Shown in pieces: positions 11,703-24,193 of a stretch of DNA of 62,404 bases. A model generated the notes under the pieces. It saw only the letters and a list, made by a program, of their open reading frames with translations. It did no database searches and was not told where the DNA came from. The DNA is from Lingula anatina. Lineage: Eukaryota > Brachiopoda > Lingulata > Lingulida > Lingulidae. Numbering within the stretch: position 1 is the stretch's first letter; every line of letters starts with the position of its first letter. Location: positions 27,961 through 90,364 of the forward strand of contig NW_019773530.1 of NCBI RefSeq assembly GCF_001039355.2, in the 5' to 3' direction. The translations under genes were made by a program, and so were the position numbers.

Positions 11703-12117
11703 AGATCGTCAGTGAGGCAAAAATGAATAAATTGCAATGGTGAATGTTCCGTTTCTCAATAAAGCTAGGGTTAGATCCCAGAGTCGCACAAACGAATTCG
11801 TAATAAGTAAAGCAGTAAACAGTCACAGACCAAACGAAAAAATATCCAGCGAGGCGCAACTTGTATAATCAGTCTTGAATGCTATGCTTTCCGCAAAGAA
11901 CGTATAGCAAAGTAAGGCCGAGTACCAGTGTTTACTGAATAAATGCCGCCATACGTGCCTGAAAGAGAGTCCCGGATTTAGTGCTGCAAATTTCAGCAAA
12001 AGTGACGCTTCTAAGCTGCCGGGTCTCCCCGATGTACAGAAAAAATTTGAAGGAGCTTAAAACAGTGAATTTCAGATGTCGATACCTTGTTTACGCTCCT
12101 AACCTGGTAATACTACC

Positions 12118-12408
12118 AGATGCGTCTAAAGAATCGATCGAGTATTCCAGAACCTGAAATCAAGGAAGTAATACTATACTGCTTGTTACAATCTTATGGC
12201 AAAAAGTCACCATAAAACAAGAAGCGCTAGAGGCACCTACACCTACCCTAGTATGCTGTATTTTACTGTGACATAGTCATAAAGATATAAAATCACCGCT
12301 TTCAAGTAATGACGTTGCTACCCACCATCCTCAGCATAATTGTGGTTTTGAAAAAAAAATCATGCGTTCACACATATAACGCTCATCCCAGTAACACAGA
12401 CAGAAACA

Positions 12409-12445
<37 letters not shown>

Positions 12446-13080
12446 GCGCAAAAACGCTTAACCTGCCGTGCTCGAGCGCGCTCACTACCGTTATTCATTG
12501 ATACTCCGGAACCATATGGTACCCATTTTTTCTAGTCTATTTATACCTATAAAGACCTTACCTCTCCGTTTGGGGCGTTCACTTGCCAGGGACAGTCCAA
12601 GTTGTGTGAATACGAGCCATTTCCAGGCCAAGGGTCTATGGTCACCGGGGCGGTCAGCACTGTGGGGTTCGAATATGGTGGGCAGACTTGTCCTTGGGAT
12701 CCTAGTGTAGAAAATCGATAGCAACAATTTAAACACTACAGAAAATAAAATGGTTGTTGAAAAAGATCCCCCAGACCAGGTTGTATTAATATCATTTATT
12801 TCTCAGTTCATAAATGATAACAGTGTTATCTTGGCTTTCTTTTCATTTAGGGACACAGAAATACAGTAGACATTGTACTTACAGTAGTCTACTGCACTGG
12901 AGTATCTACTGCGTTTTCGTGCGGGTGAGACTACAACCATTATTAGAGTCACCTGGTACTGCCCATTTAAAAGAATTTATCGATTTCACATTGAAATTAA
13001 TAAAAACCCTATGAGAGTAGGGTTTATCCAATCCCCCTATGCTTTGTTTGATACACACGTTTTCACGTTGTGGAAATAAG
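12118..13080. repeat. Segmental duplication of 2446-3401
   Basis: About 0.95 kb of collinear, highly similar sequence including exon A, its flanking introns, an (AC)n tract and the first about 38 nt of exon B. The left breakpoint is inside exon B. The right breakpoint is near the TA where a Tc1-like element sits in the other copy; this copy has the site empty. Confidence 0.8.
12562..12701 (-). CDS. Duplicated CUB half-exon (A')
   Basis: A 140-nt copy of exon A with intact acceptor (ACTAG), donor (GTAAGG) and open frame, phase 1 in and phase 0 out. It reads LDCPWQV where exon A reads LDCHWQV, so it keeps the more usual C-x-W context. It lies in a segmental duplication (about 12118-13080 copying about 2446-3401). 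Its own exon-B partner is cut at about 12118, but exon B at 2481 is phase-compatible, so A' could splice to B in place of A. Alternative: a non-functional duplicate. Confidence 0.55.
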
Positions 13081-14450
13081 TGTGCGGTCACTACTGAATA
13101 GGTTGAAAACTATGCTGATCATTTCATCGTTCATCGTCGACAAACCTCTAAAGTTCATATACCTGTAGATAAAGGTTTGGGAATGGCGTGGGTTGTACTT
13201 ACGTCTCAGGAACACACATTTCAAAATACTCCAAACCGACAGGACTAATTTTTAAGATATATTTTCCTGAAATAATGATTTTATCATGAATGGCATATCT
13301 CCACTAGTAGTAAACTTACATGAGTTTATAAAGAAGGATTAGGTACATTTTTAGACACCAGTATATCATCAAAAATTGAGAGGCCACCAGGATCTCTTTA
13401 CAATTTTTAAATTGTATGAATTTTGGTGTTTTTTTTTTCTCTCTTCTTGTCCGGCAATAACATGTCCAAGATCTATCACTTAAGACACAGCACATTTGCC
13501 TTCGAAGACACGCTTAAACTGTCCAAGAAAACGTTCAAGGAACGGTTGGAAATAATGTTAAGTGGATCATATGCCGGCTGAAGAAAGCAGCAACAATACA
13601 AATGAGCCGCCATTCTTATTCACTGTTTATATGTAAAATTCACTGTCAGGATATCTTATAAATTATGTAATGTTTACTTTCAAAGTATTGCATATTGAAG
13701 AACATAAATGGAACCGCGTAAAATTACCGATAGTGGTATAATCTGTTCAAAATCATTCTTCAACTAGAATAAAATTGATTTTTATTTGGATGTGAAAAGA
13801 TCTTGACCATGCGTTATAGCGCCATAACCTACCGTTGGCATTATTTTTTTAAAGTTGACCAACTATGGTGATCAAATGAAAAATTAATATAACGATAAAT
13901 ATTATAATATATAAAACATCGTTTGAGAAGAAAAAGGTCATTTGAATTACCAAAATTTAAGGAAATTTCGAAAAATACGTAGCTCTGATAGCATATAAAA
14001 AGTACACTCATCAAAAATGCTGAAATGCAACTTTTTTTTGCATTATGAAGTTCTAGTTTTATATCTTGTATTTGTCAGTTTATACATAATAACGGTACGG
14101 GTTTGTTCTAATTCATGGATACGGATATACAGTGTATATCTACCAGCAATTCAATCGCATATTGCTGCCCAAAGGCAATTAAAAGAAACCCTTGAACAAG
14201 CAACTTTTACACCATAAACACCTGTCGGTGAAGATAAGAGAAAAGTAAAAGTTAAAAAATGATTTAGGTAACACCTTGCAGGAGTTAATAATAAGTGACA
14301 CACGCTGGTGATTTAACTTGTTATCAAAATCTTCTCCTATGTTTTGATATACATATTCATATGGGAAACTGACATGCATACATAAACAGACGGAATACTA
14401 GTACTCTCATCTAACTTTAATTGAAACACAATTGTTTATTTAAATGCCCT
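13081..14450. other. Probable intron or intergenic sequence, nothing recognised
   Basis: Lies between the candidate signal-peptide exon and CUB exon A'. AT-rich with no coding segment I can support. Confidence 0.5.
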
Positions 14451-14453
14451 TAC

Positions 14454-14538
14454 CTGTAATAAGAAAGAAAACTACAACATATTGCAATGCAAATAAGTCC
14501 TTGCTGCAAATGAAACGCCTCTCTGTCACACCCTGCAT
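14454..14538 (-). CDS. Candidate signal-peptide first exon for the CUB protein
   Basis: ATG at 14538, 28 codons plus one base, donor GTAAGG. It starts MQGVTERR and ends with a hydrophobic run LQYVVVFFLIT, which looks like a signal peptide or signal anchor. Phase 1 out matches exon A' (12701) and exon A (3030). A diverged copy lies at about 16081-16168, with TAA in place of the Tyr codon. Confidence 0.5.
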
Positions 14539-15557
14539 GTTTGCACGTTGTCACACTGGGTTTGAAGCTATGCTGCCAAATCACCACTACATATAATTTT
14601 TCGTGTTTGTAGAAACAGGATATAAACACTATTAATCAAAGACCTACAGAGGTTGTTGCATGACATATTCATCATTCACGGTGGTTTCTCCATGCAGATA
14701 GCAGTGACGGAGAAACAGTGATAACTGTTTCTGTTGCCCTGCCCATAAATTACTCGTACATTCAAAAACACATTACTCGAGTGATTTTCCTATTCAGTTA
14801 CCTGTCAAAATAATCAATATATATATACCGACCATTAATTATTACTACTCTACTACAAACACGAACTTGTTTGGACACCCCTTGCATTCAGATTTATGTT
14901 GCAACATAAAATGCCTATTGGTTATTTTATTTTCATTTTTGCGTTTGTTTATTTGTTTGTTTATCATTGCTTGATATAGAAATGTTGAACCGAAAATATA
15001 TATTCCTTTTTTGATTGTAAAACCGCAGGAATGCGTTAGTTTAAAAAGGACACAGTTTAAGGAAGCACTTGTGTTGCACTTGTCTTGTGTTTCCAAGATT
15101 TTTTACTGGAAACGTAGAGAGGAAACAATTTTTTCTGACTATACATTTGTGACATTACATTTGTAATGGCCGAAATTGACGAATTTGCTAGGGCTGACGA
15201 CTGAATTTAAAGTATCTATTCGCCATTTGAACCAGCTCTTTTATTAAAAGAGGAGCTATGTCCGAGTACTTTATACACTACGGTAGTAAACTATCGACCC
15301 CGATAGTGACACAAATTAATGTTGGTATGATATCGGTTTAGCATACCGAGAAGAAAGCCAATCTGCACAATCAGAAATTAGTAATAGTGTGGATGTATCG
15401 TTGTTTAATATAGACATTTGATATGGCCTATTTTAGGAAGTCAGTTTTAAAGATCTATTGATGATCTTTACATATATGTCTTAAGCTCGATTTTTCTCAC
15501 GATCATTGATTGATATGCACAGGGACCATATTTATCACAACGACATAAAGAATATAC

Positions 15558-15693
15558 CTCTCGGAGTCTCTGTCCGGGGCGTTCAATTGTCAGTGACAGT
15601 CGTTAGAATACGAGGAGTCATCTCCTGGCCAGGGGTCTATGGTCACCGGGGCAGTCAGCGCAGTGGGTCTGGGAAATGGTGGGCAAACTTGTC
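15558..15693 (-). pseudogene. Third CUB half-exon copy, with premature stop
   Basis: Reverse-strand copy of exon A. The conserved CUB tryptophan codon after DCH is TGA, the acceptor AG has become CG, and a few codons are inserted or deleted. The donor GTATAT remains. I call it a decayed copy. Confidence 0.65.
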
Positions 15694-16080
15694 CCTGGGA
15701 TCCGACAATGAAAAGTTGAAAACACAATTTAAACACAGACTTATGGAAATTTTATCTCATTCTGAGTGTGCAAACATACACTGGCGTTTGCGTGCAATTC
15801 GAATTGTAAACGACGTAAGTCTTACAACCCGTCGCGGTCCTCTGTGTTCATTGTATGAGCAAGTTTTTCTCATGCTTTGGTGCTATACGCTAGAGTGTGA
15901 CAGTCTTTTTGAACAGAGAAATGACTGAAAAATAAGGCAGCTAGGAAATACCTTGCAGGTATTTCATAAGCAAGGTTATTTACTATGATGTTAAAACCTA
16001 CAGCTCGGCCTTGATTTAGGAAGTGGAATGAAAAACTTTACGTCGAAATTTAAATTATATAAAAATTGAAATAGTCTTAC

Positions 16081-16168
16081 CTGTCATTGTAAATAAAACG
16101 ACTACTTATTCCACTGCAGAGAAGCCCTTGCTGTAAAAAATACGCCTCTCTGTCACACCCTTGTTTGT
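16081..16168 (-). pseudogene. Second copy of the CUB signal-peptide exon, with stop
   Basis: Shares GVTERR and VVV...TG with the exon at 14454-14538 and keeps the phase-1 GTAAG donor. It lacks the ATG and has TAA where the other copy has TAT. It pairs with the broken CUB half-exon at 15558-15693, so a whole first-exon-plus-CUB block was duplicated. Confidence 0.5.
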
Positions 16169-16587
16169 TATTTCAATTTTAATAAAAATTTGAAATACAC
16201 TGTATGTATTTTTGGTGTTTGTACAAACAGCGCCTAAACTACAAGATAATGGTAGATTTATTGAGAATACTGTGACAATCACTTTGCAAAAATTGCAACA
16301 AAAACATATGGGCTTATATGATCTCTACAAATTTAATAGGGTATAGTAATAATAATGCTACAGATATTATCTGTAGCACACTTACAGTATACCAATGAAG
16401 CGCTAAGTGATCAACATGAAATGAAAATGCTGAATATCAATTCCAACAATCAAAATTTTACTCAATTACTTAAAAATACACAATATTTACTGAAAAGTCC
16501 CAACTAAACAGCAATAAAACATATTGGGCTGTTCTTATTTTAATAAAAACATTATGTACAACTTCAACCCATTGGGTTGCAATCTAA

Positions 16588-16606
16588 GATTATTTATTTA
16601 TTTATT

Positions 16607-16672
<66 letters not shown>
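16588..16672. repeat. (TTTA)n(TTA)n microsatellite after a LINE 3' end
   Basis: Follows TGTACAACTTCAACCCATTG GGTTGCAAT at 16556-16586, which is the same 3' terminal sequence as the LINE remnant ending near 27950. Confidence 0.75.
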
Positions 16673-17184
16673 ACTTTGAATTACGAGTAAACAGAACTAA
16701 GTAATGGGTCCTTTATACCTGTGTGTTCCGTCAACTAAGTAACCAAATAATGCCAACTAAGAAACGTTGACACAGAATAATTAACGACAACGTTAATTAG
16801 TAGACGTTTGAGGGAGGTTATAAACGCCTTTGAATATTGAAATATTGGACATGCCCATCATTATTTACTGACACCAAAATATCTATAGAGATAGTGTACA
16901 CGGCTCTGTTAAATTAGGTCAAGGCAGAGGCACACGAATCCCACAGTGTCATATACAGCAGGGTCGGATCCAGGATTATTTGAAGGAGGAAGCCGACCCC
17001 CTCCCCCCTTGGAGTGGGATTCTGGGCCCGCTGAAGTTCCTTAAATTTTTTTTTCGTATCTTAATGGGCTAACGGTGCCATTTGGTACGGTTTAGAACTA
17101 TGATTCAGCTACATGTAGTCAAAATACTAATTTCAAGAGGGGACCGTTAGTGTTATTCTTTTCAGAAATCGAAGGCTTGATATT

Positions 17185-17208
17185 ATTATTATTATTATTT
17201 TTATTATA

Positions 17209-17252
<44 letters not shown>
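17185..17252. repeat. (TTA)n microsatellite
   Basis: Pure TTA/ATT repeat with two interruptions. The flanks (16680-18240) show no gene that I can support. Confidence 0.85.
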
Positions 17253-17253
<1 letters not shown>

Positions 17254-18244
17254 GGCCTAACTGGGAATCCAACGCCAACCAAATGCCAACCATGCCAACG
17301 TTTCGCATTTCTCCACGGGGCTCGTAGCTAGGGCGCAGTTAGCTTAAGCAGCCTAATTGTCTGATACTCCCCGTCGCAAAGCATCATGGAGCACAAAGTT
17401 TTCCCAACTTATCCAAGTACTTCAAGTTACTAGGGTGAATGCCGGACAATGAAGTTGCTTAAACTAAATGCAATTTAGCGAGAATCCCCGAGGTGTTAGA
17501 TCGATCCAGCTAGCAGGATAGGGTTATGGGAATGGTACCTTATTTTTGAAGCATAGCTGAACTATTGACGATTATACTTTCAAAAAGCGTCTCCAAACGG
17601 CTTCCTACGCATTTTTTAAAACTTAAAAGGACTATTTTAATACTGCAGTTGTAACGACTTAAAGGCATCGTCTCCTTTCCCTACACAGCTCAGTACTTTG
17701 TGGGGCGTCAAACTGTGTCACTTGGGTGACGTACACAAATGCACCTTTTTAAACACTTAGAAATAAGTAAAATAAATTAGACAACTACTTTTATTTCTGC
17801 ATATTGGTTTCCTTCTTTTTTGCGTCTTATCACAGTGCTCACACATTCATTTGAAAAAAAATGCAACATCCCTATCAAGAAATAAAAACTTGCACATAAT
17901 CACCCTTTACATTTTTTTCAGGCAACGAAAAGTGTAAGGTTTCTTGCAGCACTCTGTAGATATCAGCTTGTTATGATTAATCAGCGACACAATAGGAAAG
18001 TTTGGCGTAGTCAAACGACATTTTATGGCGACAACAACTCCAGAGAGCTTATTTAAGAACATGTGCATTCTGCTCATGCTCAATTGTGCCCTAGAGGGGT
18101 AATCTCCTTAGAGGCACATGTTGCTACTAATACCATGGGGCATCACTGCCTGGCCTCATTTTGCTTGATTCATTCTGTTCACGAGCATGATACAATTAAT
18201 GATGTTTTATTCAGTTTTCCAAGGCCTCCGGCCCATAGTACATA

Positions 18245-18247
18245 ATG

Positions 18248-18292
<45 letters not shown>

Positions 18293-18810
18293 TAGTATAG
18301 TATTAAGGATTGTTAATTTTGTCAGTGACTCAAAATTTCTTTTCTTAATAAAAAAGCATTATATATATAAGCAGCCAGATTTGCTATTAAATTTGTGTTT
18401 TTTGTAGCCATTAATCTTAAAAAACTTTCTTTAGTAGGGTTATTCACTGGCAGATATTTTCCTCTTAATTCTGTATATGCTACACATGTCATTAAAAAAT
18501 GGTATTCGTCTTCTACATCATAAATATTATGTTTTTTACAGATTAAACAGAGTCTATTGCATCTTTCTATACCTCTCCATCTACCGCTCTCAATATGTAG
18601 TAGGTGATTTGCGCATCTGAATCTTGCTAGTGAGTTTCTATGTTTTACATTTTTAACACTTAATAGGTAACACTCCAGTGTTAACGTGCTCTTAAATAAT
18701 GAATAAGTATCCAGTTTGCTGCTCTTACATATGTCACTGTGCCATATTTGGCCAGCATTATCTACTAATCTTTCTCTGAAAACTTTAAGAAATAAAACAG
18801 AATTTCCCAC
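18245..18810 (-). mobile_element. LINE 3' end (C-terminal domain of ORF2) with (ATA)n tail
   Basis: The minus-strand frame 18810-18322 reads LARFRCANHLLHIESGRW, then CLICKKHNIYDVEDEYHFL and C. The pattern H-x-L-x-IE-x-GRW...C-x2-C...EDExHF is typical of the C terminus of invertebrate non-LTR retrotransposon ORF2 proteins. After the stop come about 30 nt and then a TTA-type tail. The rest of the element is missing, as expected from 5' truncation. Confidence 0.75.
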
Positions 18811-19037
18811 ACCCTGAGCCTCCCAGACATATCCAAAGCCATATCTATATAACCATCTTTACAGTACTTTTTAATAACATTTGTGCACTAAAAATGTTCC
18901 CATGTAAATTTCTATATACTTTGTACATATTTCACGTTAAGGAAACAAAATCCTGATATTCACTGCAAAGAGACTGTGGTTTGCCACTTTTAAAATGTCC
19001 CCTCTCTTTTATCACTGTATAATTATGTCCACAGTGT

Positions 19038-19167
19038 GTTTAGTGATTGTCATATGAGACTACAGACACATATATAACCATGATCCTCACTGCTCTGAAT
19101 ATTGTATTCATCAGAGCAGTGAGGATCATGGTTATGTGTATGTAGTCTCATATGACAATCACTAAAC
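19038..19167. repeat. Long near-perfect hairpin
   Basis: Arms 19038-19098 and 19111-19167 are inverted copies with only a small mismatch patch, around a 12-base loop. It could be a very short fold-back element or a hairpin RNA source. No coding. Confidence 0.85.
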
Positions 19168-19181
19168 CCACAGTCACATCT

Positions 19182-19348
19182 CAGGCCCATAGCCAGGGGG
19201 GGTTCGGGGGGTTCGAAAGAACCGCCCCTTTTGCTGGGAAAAGGTCCACTCTGGGTAAAATTTGATCTAGGTACATTTAGTTTTTATGGGAAAAGGTCTA
19301 CTTTTTCAGAAAAAGAACCCCCTTTTGAAATTGCTGGCTACGGGCCTG
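19182..19348. mobile_element. Small MITE with inverted CAGGCCCATAGCCAG ends
   Basis: 167 bp. The left end CAGGCCCATAGCCAGG and right end CTGGCTACGGGCCTG are inverted, with CATCT on both sides as a likely target duplication. The terminal sequence resembles the 62076-62338 family. Confidence 0.7.
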
Positions 19349-19403
19349 CATCTCATTATCTGGTTGGGGTTATGTGCGTAAATGAACTATCTTAAATGTG
19401 ACA

Positions 19404-19612
19404 GTTACGCCCCATTCACAATAGAAGATCTGAGTGCTAACTGATCTGCCAACTAAATATGGCGGACCACACTTCAAAAGAGATGATGCTGATTCCCGAT
19501 GGTCTCCCTGCCTCCACACACGCCATATAACAGATTAATTCTTGGCTGCAAGGTTTAATTGCTAGGCCCCTGCAGATAGTACTCTGATCATCTATTCTGA
19601 AGAGGGCCTAAG
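19404..19612. mobile_element. MITE, relative of 60370-60668
   Basis: Shares the interior (CTCCACACACGCCAT, TTTAATTGCT) and end motifs (CATTC...AGAAGA with inverted TCTATTCTGAA) with the element in intron 1 of the GTPase-pseudokinase gene. Exact ends are approximate. Confidence 0.5.
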
Positions 19613-19982
19613 TGTAAAAGTAACTCTCAAGTGGTGAAAAACTGGAATATTTTTATCTATCAAGTATCCTTCATCAGTTTTGTGTACATACCTGTTGTAA
19701 ACATAAGTTTTACCCCCTACCCAGGTTCTGTATGATATTATTTGTTAATGTGCCCATTCAGAACAGTGGACAAACATATCTGAGGATCAAATGTGGTGTA
19801 ATTCCTGCAGGGAATCTATTCAGTGTCTAATCAAGAATTAAGTTTTTTAATGGGGTACCATATTTGATTCACAGATCTTTTAGTCTGCTGTTCTGAATTT
19901 TCTCAATGAGGCATGAGATAGAAAATATAATAACAGACAGTAGGAGTCTGAAGTTTTCTTACTACTTTATAACTCATCTTTT

Positions 19983-20140
19983 ATAAAGACTACAATGAGA
20001 TCACAACAGTACATGTAGTGTACATATTAGTATAAAGACTAGTACAATGGGATCACAACAGTACATGTAGTGTACATATTAGTATAAAGACTAGTACAAT
20101 GGGATCACAACAGTACATGTAGTGTACATATTAGTATAAA
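19983..20140. repeat. 53-bp tandem repeat running into the assembly gap
   Basis: Three copies of a unit containing ATCACAACAGTACATGTAGT and GTACATATTAGTATAAAGAC. The array stops at the first N, so it probably continues and caused the gap. Confidence 0.85.
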
Positions 20141-21019
20141 NNNNNNNNNNNNNNNNNNNNNNNNNNNNNNNNNNNNNNNNNNNNNNNNNNNNNNNNNNNN
20201 NNNNNNNNNNNNNNNNNNNNNNNNNNNNNNNNNNNNNNNNNNNNNNNNNNNNNNNNNNNNNNNNNNNNNNNNNNNNNNNNNNNNNNNNNNNNNNNNNNNN
20301 NNNNNNNNNNNNNNNNNNNNNNNNNNNNNNNNNNNNNNNNNNNNNNNNNNNNNNNNNNNNNNNNNNNNNNNNNNNNNNNNNNNNNNNNNNNNNNNNNNNN
20401 NNNNNNNNNNNNNNNNNNNNNNNNNNNNNNNNNNNNNNNNNNNNNNNNNNNNNNNNNNNNNNNNNNNNNNNNNNNNNNNNNNNNNNNNNNNNNNNNNNNN
20501 NNNNNNNNNNNNNNNNNNNNNNNNNNNNNNNNNNNNNNNNNNNNNNNNNNNNNNNNNNNNNNNNNNNNNNNNNNNNNNNNNNNNNNNNNNNNNNNNNNNN
20601 NNNNNNNNNNNNNNNNNNNNNNNNNNNNNNNNNNNNNNNNNNNNNNNNNNNNNNNNNNNNNNNNNNNNNNNNNNNNNNNNNNNNNNNNNNNNNNNNNNNN
20701 NNNNNNNNNNNNNNNNNNNNNNNNNNNNNNNNNNNNNNNNNNNNNNNNNNNNNNNNNNNNNNNNNNNNNNNNNNNNNNNNNNNNNNNNNNNNNNNNNNNN
20801 NNNNNNNNNNNNNNNNNNNNNNNNNNNNNNNNNNNNNNNNNNNNNNNNNNNNNNNNNNNNNNNNNNNNNNNNNNNNNNNNNNNNNNNNNNNNNNNNNNNN
20901 NNNNNNNNNNNNNNNNNNNNNNNNNNNNNNNNNNNNNNNNNNNNNNNNNNNNNNNNNNNNNNNNNNNNNNNNNNNNNNNNNNNNNNNNNNNNNNNNNNNN
21001 NNNNNNNNNNNNNNNNNNN
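20141..21019. other. Assembly gap (N run)
   Basis: 879 undetermined bases. The 5' portion of the LINE at 21020 and more 53-bp repeats may lie here. Confidence 0.98.
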
Positions 21020-21740
21020 AAGATGAACACCAGCAAGACAAAGGTGATGTTTGGACCACTAACCACCCCTTGCACAGTGAAGGTCAACACCAAAGAGATA
21101 GAAGCAGTAGAAGAGTATATATACCTTGGGCAACGGTTCAGCCTTAGTGATCGAACACTGGAGAAAGAAATCCAACGAAGGATAAAAGCAGGATGGGCAG
21201 CATATGGGAAGCACAATGACATCTTCAAGAGCAACCTTCCTACCTGCCTGAAAAAGAAAGTGTTCAATGCTTGTGTTCTGCCGGCAATCACCTATGGTTC
21301 AGAGACCTGGGCACTGAATGCCTCCATGGAAGACAAGCTTCAAGTAGCTCAGAGAAAGATGGAAAGAATTATGTTGAACATCAGTCCAAGAGAGCGGAAA
21401 ACGAATGTATGGTTACGTGAACAGACCAAAGTTAAGGACGTACTGCTCACAGTTAAAGAAATGAAATGGAGGTGGGCAGGACATGTCAAAAGAATGAAGG
21501 ACAATAGGTGGACAATCAGGCTTACAGAATGGACCCCAAGGTATGGACAAAGAAAAAGAGGAATGCCGGTCAAACGATGGAGGGATGAATTAGATGACTA
21601 CTGGAAGTCTTGGAAGAAGAAACCTTGGCCAAACTGGAAATCTGAGGTTCAGGATAGGAAACAATGGAAAAAACATGCTGAGGCCTTTGTCCAACAGTGG
21701 AACACTATAGGCTCTAAATGATGATGATGATGATGATGAA
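21020..21740 (+). mobile_element. RTE-like or similar LINE, intact C-terminal part of the reverse transcriptase ORF
   Basis: Open for 232 codons, entering from the gap and ending at TGA 21719-21721. Reads MNTSKTKVM (post-catalytic RT region), VEEYIYLGQRFS, RRIKAGWAAYGK, LPAITYGSETWAL and MKWRWAGHVKRM. This is the usual ending of invertebrate endonuclease/reverse-transcriptase LINE proteins. The ATG-repeat tail (about 21718-21738) marks the 3' end. No stops, so relatively young. Confidence 0.8.
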
Positions 21741-23339
21741 CGTGGAAAGGCCACAATATCGGAGAAGTAAAGCCTCGGTCACAACTTGACGCACGAATTT
21801 TAGGACTGCACGTCCCCTGCGAATTTTGGGTGCAGTGCAGGCCGTGGAAGTCGTAGCTGTAGAGGAAAGGTTGCAATGGAAAGGCGCTGGTCTGCGTTGC
21901 GAGTCGCGGTTAACTTTTCTCTATATTGTTGATCCTGAGCTACGTGCTGCAATAAAATGCAAAACATGCCTTTTTCTAACAAATTTGTGAAATAACAGTG
22001 TCTTATCTTTAGACTTCAGAATATGGAATACATTTATTTTTCTGCATAAACATCATGAACATGGGTTGGAAAGTTGATGTTATTTTTCGACGCCATGAAG
22101 CTGGTCTGTCTCAAAAGGAGTCAGTGTGTAAAATAACCAATGCCAGGGAGAAGCCTGGGATAATCATTTAGCGACTTGTCCTACTAATTCAATTATTGCA
22201 GCAGATGAGCTACCTGCTTCTGTATCACAATCCAACTCTTATAACCCTTATATTCAGTGAGTACAGTAATTGCAGTAAGCACTTTATCAGGGCACCGTAT
22301 CTCGAAAGCATCGCGTATTGCGAATAGCGATATCACATAGAGGCTACAATATAACTTTATATTGTCACTGTTTTATATTCTGATGAGCCGTAGGGCTTAA
22401 AGGTTTAATAAATTGAATTGAATTGAATATATTATATGGGGCGAGTAGGCCTATGGGCCAGTTACGGTATCGAGACGCTTGCGCACGGTGGCAATGCGCG
22501 ATGCTTTCGAGATATGGGGCCCTGGTCTACTGGCAGCACTAATTTTGACCTGCAGCTACCCTGCATCTGTATGATTATAATGCCATTTTGTACATAATAA
22601 AAAACGGCGACGATTTCCATAATATTACATTTCACCGACCCGGAAATCGGAAGGGCTAGTGTGACTTGCCCCACCCCCTTCCCACAACACGACCATCACT
22701 CTTTTGCACTTGGCATCAGTCATAATCGCAGTGAGCTGGTGAGCTAAGGTTACCACCCTTCCGCCGTTTTCCCGTTCCTATCACACGTTGCTTCCCATGC
22801 TTCCCATTTATCAGTAAAAACTTGTCGTAGCTACGACATAGGAATTAATTGCCTGTATGTAAAAACACATGTATCTTTATGTAAACTTTTGACTCAATTG
22901 GAAAGAAATGTCCCCTTTCATGATCAAAGGCTAATGCTGATCAGGAGTGCAGGACACCAAACACATTCTAGCGTACAACCCGTCTTTAGGAGAATGCGTC
23001 ATTGACTCTATTCACAACTAACACAATTTTAAATCTGCATCTTGATCACCTATTTGTATGGGCATATGGTATGTCACTCTTCATTCAAATGGAAACCTTT
23101 TTGGACGGAGCTTGATAGAATTCGTCTCTTTAGACTAGGTACACTTTTCGACTTCCACAATTAAAAGACAGTAATTGGTACTGCAATTTGTATGTACACT
23201 TTACAGCCAGAATGATAACTTTGACTATACATTTTCTCTGATAAACATCGCCCAATGTCGATTAGAATGGCACAACCCGCTAAAGAAAAAAAATGTGCCA
23301 TTGTGTCATTGGCTGACTTCCACAATTTACATCTAAATA
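21741..23339. other. No gene recognised apart from the MITE at 22289
   Basis: Follows the LINE tail. No splice-consistent coding found. Confidence 0.45.
22289..22523. mobile_element. MITE with inverted CGTATCTCGAAAGC ends
   Basis: Left end AGGGCACCGTATCTCGAAAG and right end CTTTCGAGATATGGGGCCCT are inverted, with GCATCGCG inside the left arm and its complement inside the right. A LINE 3' tail (ATTGAATTGAATTGAAT) lies inside at 22405-22430. Confidence 0.65.
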
Positions 23340-24079
23340 AAATTTATTAAATGTCTGACGTAGCTCAACAGGCTTGTATCTCCAACGCTGTTATTGTTAC
23401 AAACTTGGACATTATAACGAATTATGTCCAAGTTACAGATTAATATTTGAAGTGTGGCCGATGGCACGCAATCCACGATGAGAAATATTTCGACATTGTC
23501 TACGTGCACGGTGTGATGCATCCTCATGGGTCTTATGATTCAGTAAATATTTATGCACGATAAGGACAACAACTTGTATATTGTTGGATTTGTTCATCAG
23601 AAAACCTTTCGAACTTTATATGATAAGGCACTGATTTCGCAGGCCACCATCTGTAGTTTATTAACTACGCTTTATGATAAATGAATTTCGGACATTGGAC
23701 ATTCAGTGCTTAATAGCTGACTGCATTTTATCGTTAGTCTTGTTTAGAAATTAAAGTAACGAGCTGGGCTTTTAATCAAAGTGCCAAATTGCTGTAGTTA
23801 GACCCAAAATTTTTATATAGCTACCAAAGTACAGTAACGGTACAGCGTAGAATGCGAAACGATAGAAAAGTAAAAATAAATAAATAAATAAACTCTTCCC
23901 TGGATATTCTCTCAAATCGCCTCACTTACTCCAAATTTGGTATTTTAATATTAAATTGCTCTCACTCAAAGTTATGGAATACAGTGGACAAGCCCTTTTT
24001 TTCACAAATGTGATAAAACTGTTGACAAGTTTAGACTGCTAAAATAAATTAGCCAGCTTTAAAACATTAGTCTAAGAGT

Positions 24080-24193
24080 GTTTCACGAACGGCTTTACGG
24101 CTTAATGCAAGCTTGGTTGCTTCGTTTTAAAGAACCATGTAACGTTTTAGACTGCTGCACAGTAGGCTGATGACTTAAAGGACGAAAAGAAAA
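24080..24193 (-). pseudogene. Array segment Y, copy 1 (frameshifted)
   Basis: Reads ISLLCSSLKRYMVL on the minus strand and then a stop caused by one extra base. No X segment was found upstream of it. Confidence 0.5.

Noticed and set aside
20091-21291. Long frames on the minus strand across the N run
   Set aside because: They are artefacts of undetermined bases; the real coding is plus-strand LINE sequence starting at 21020.
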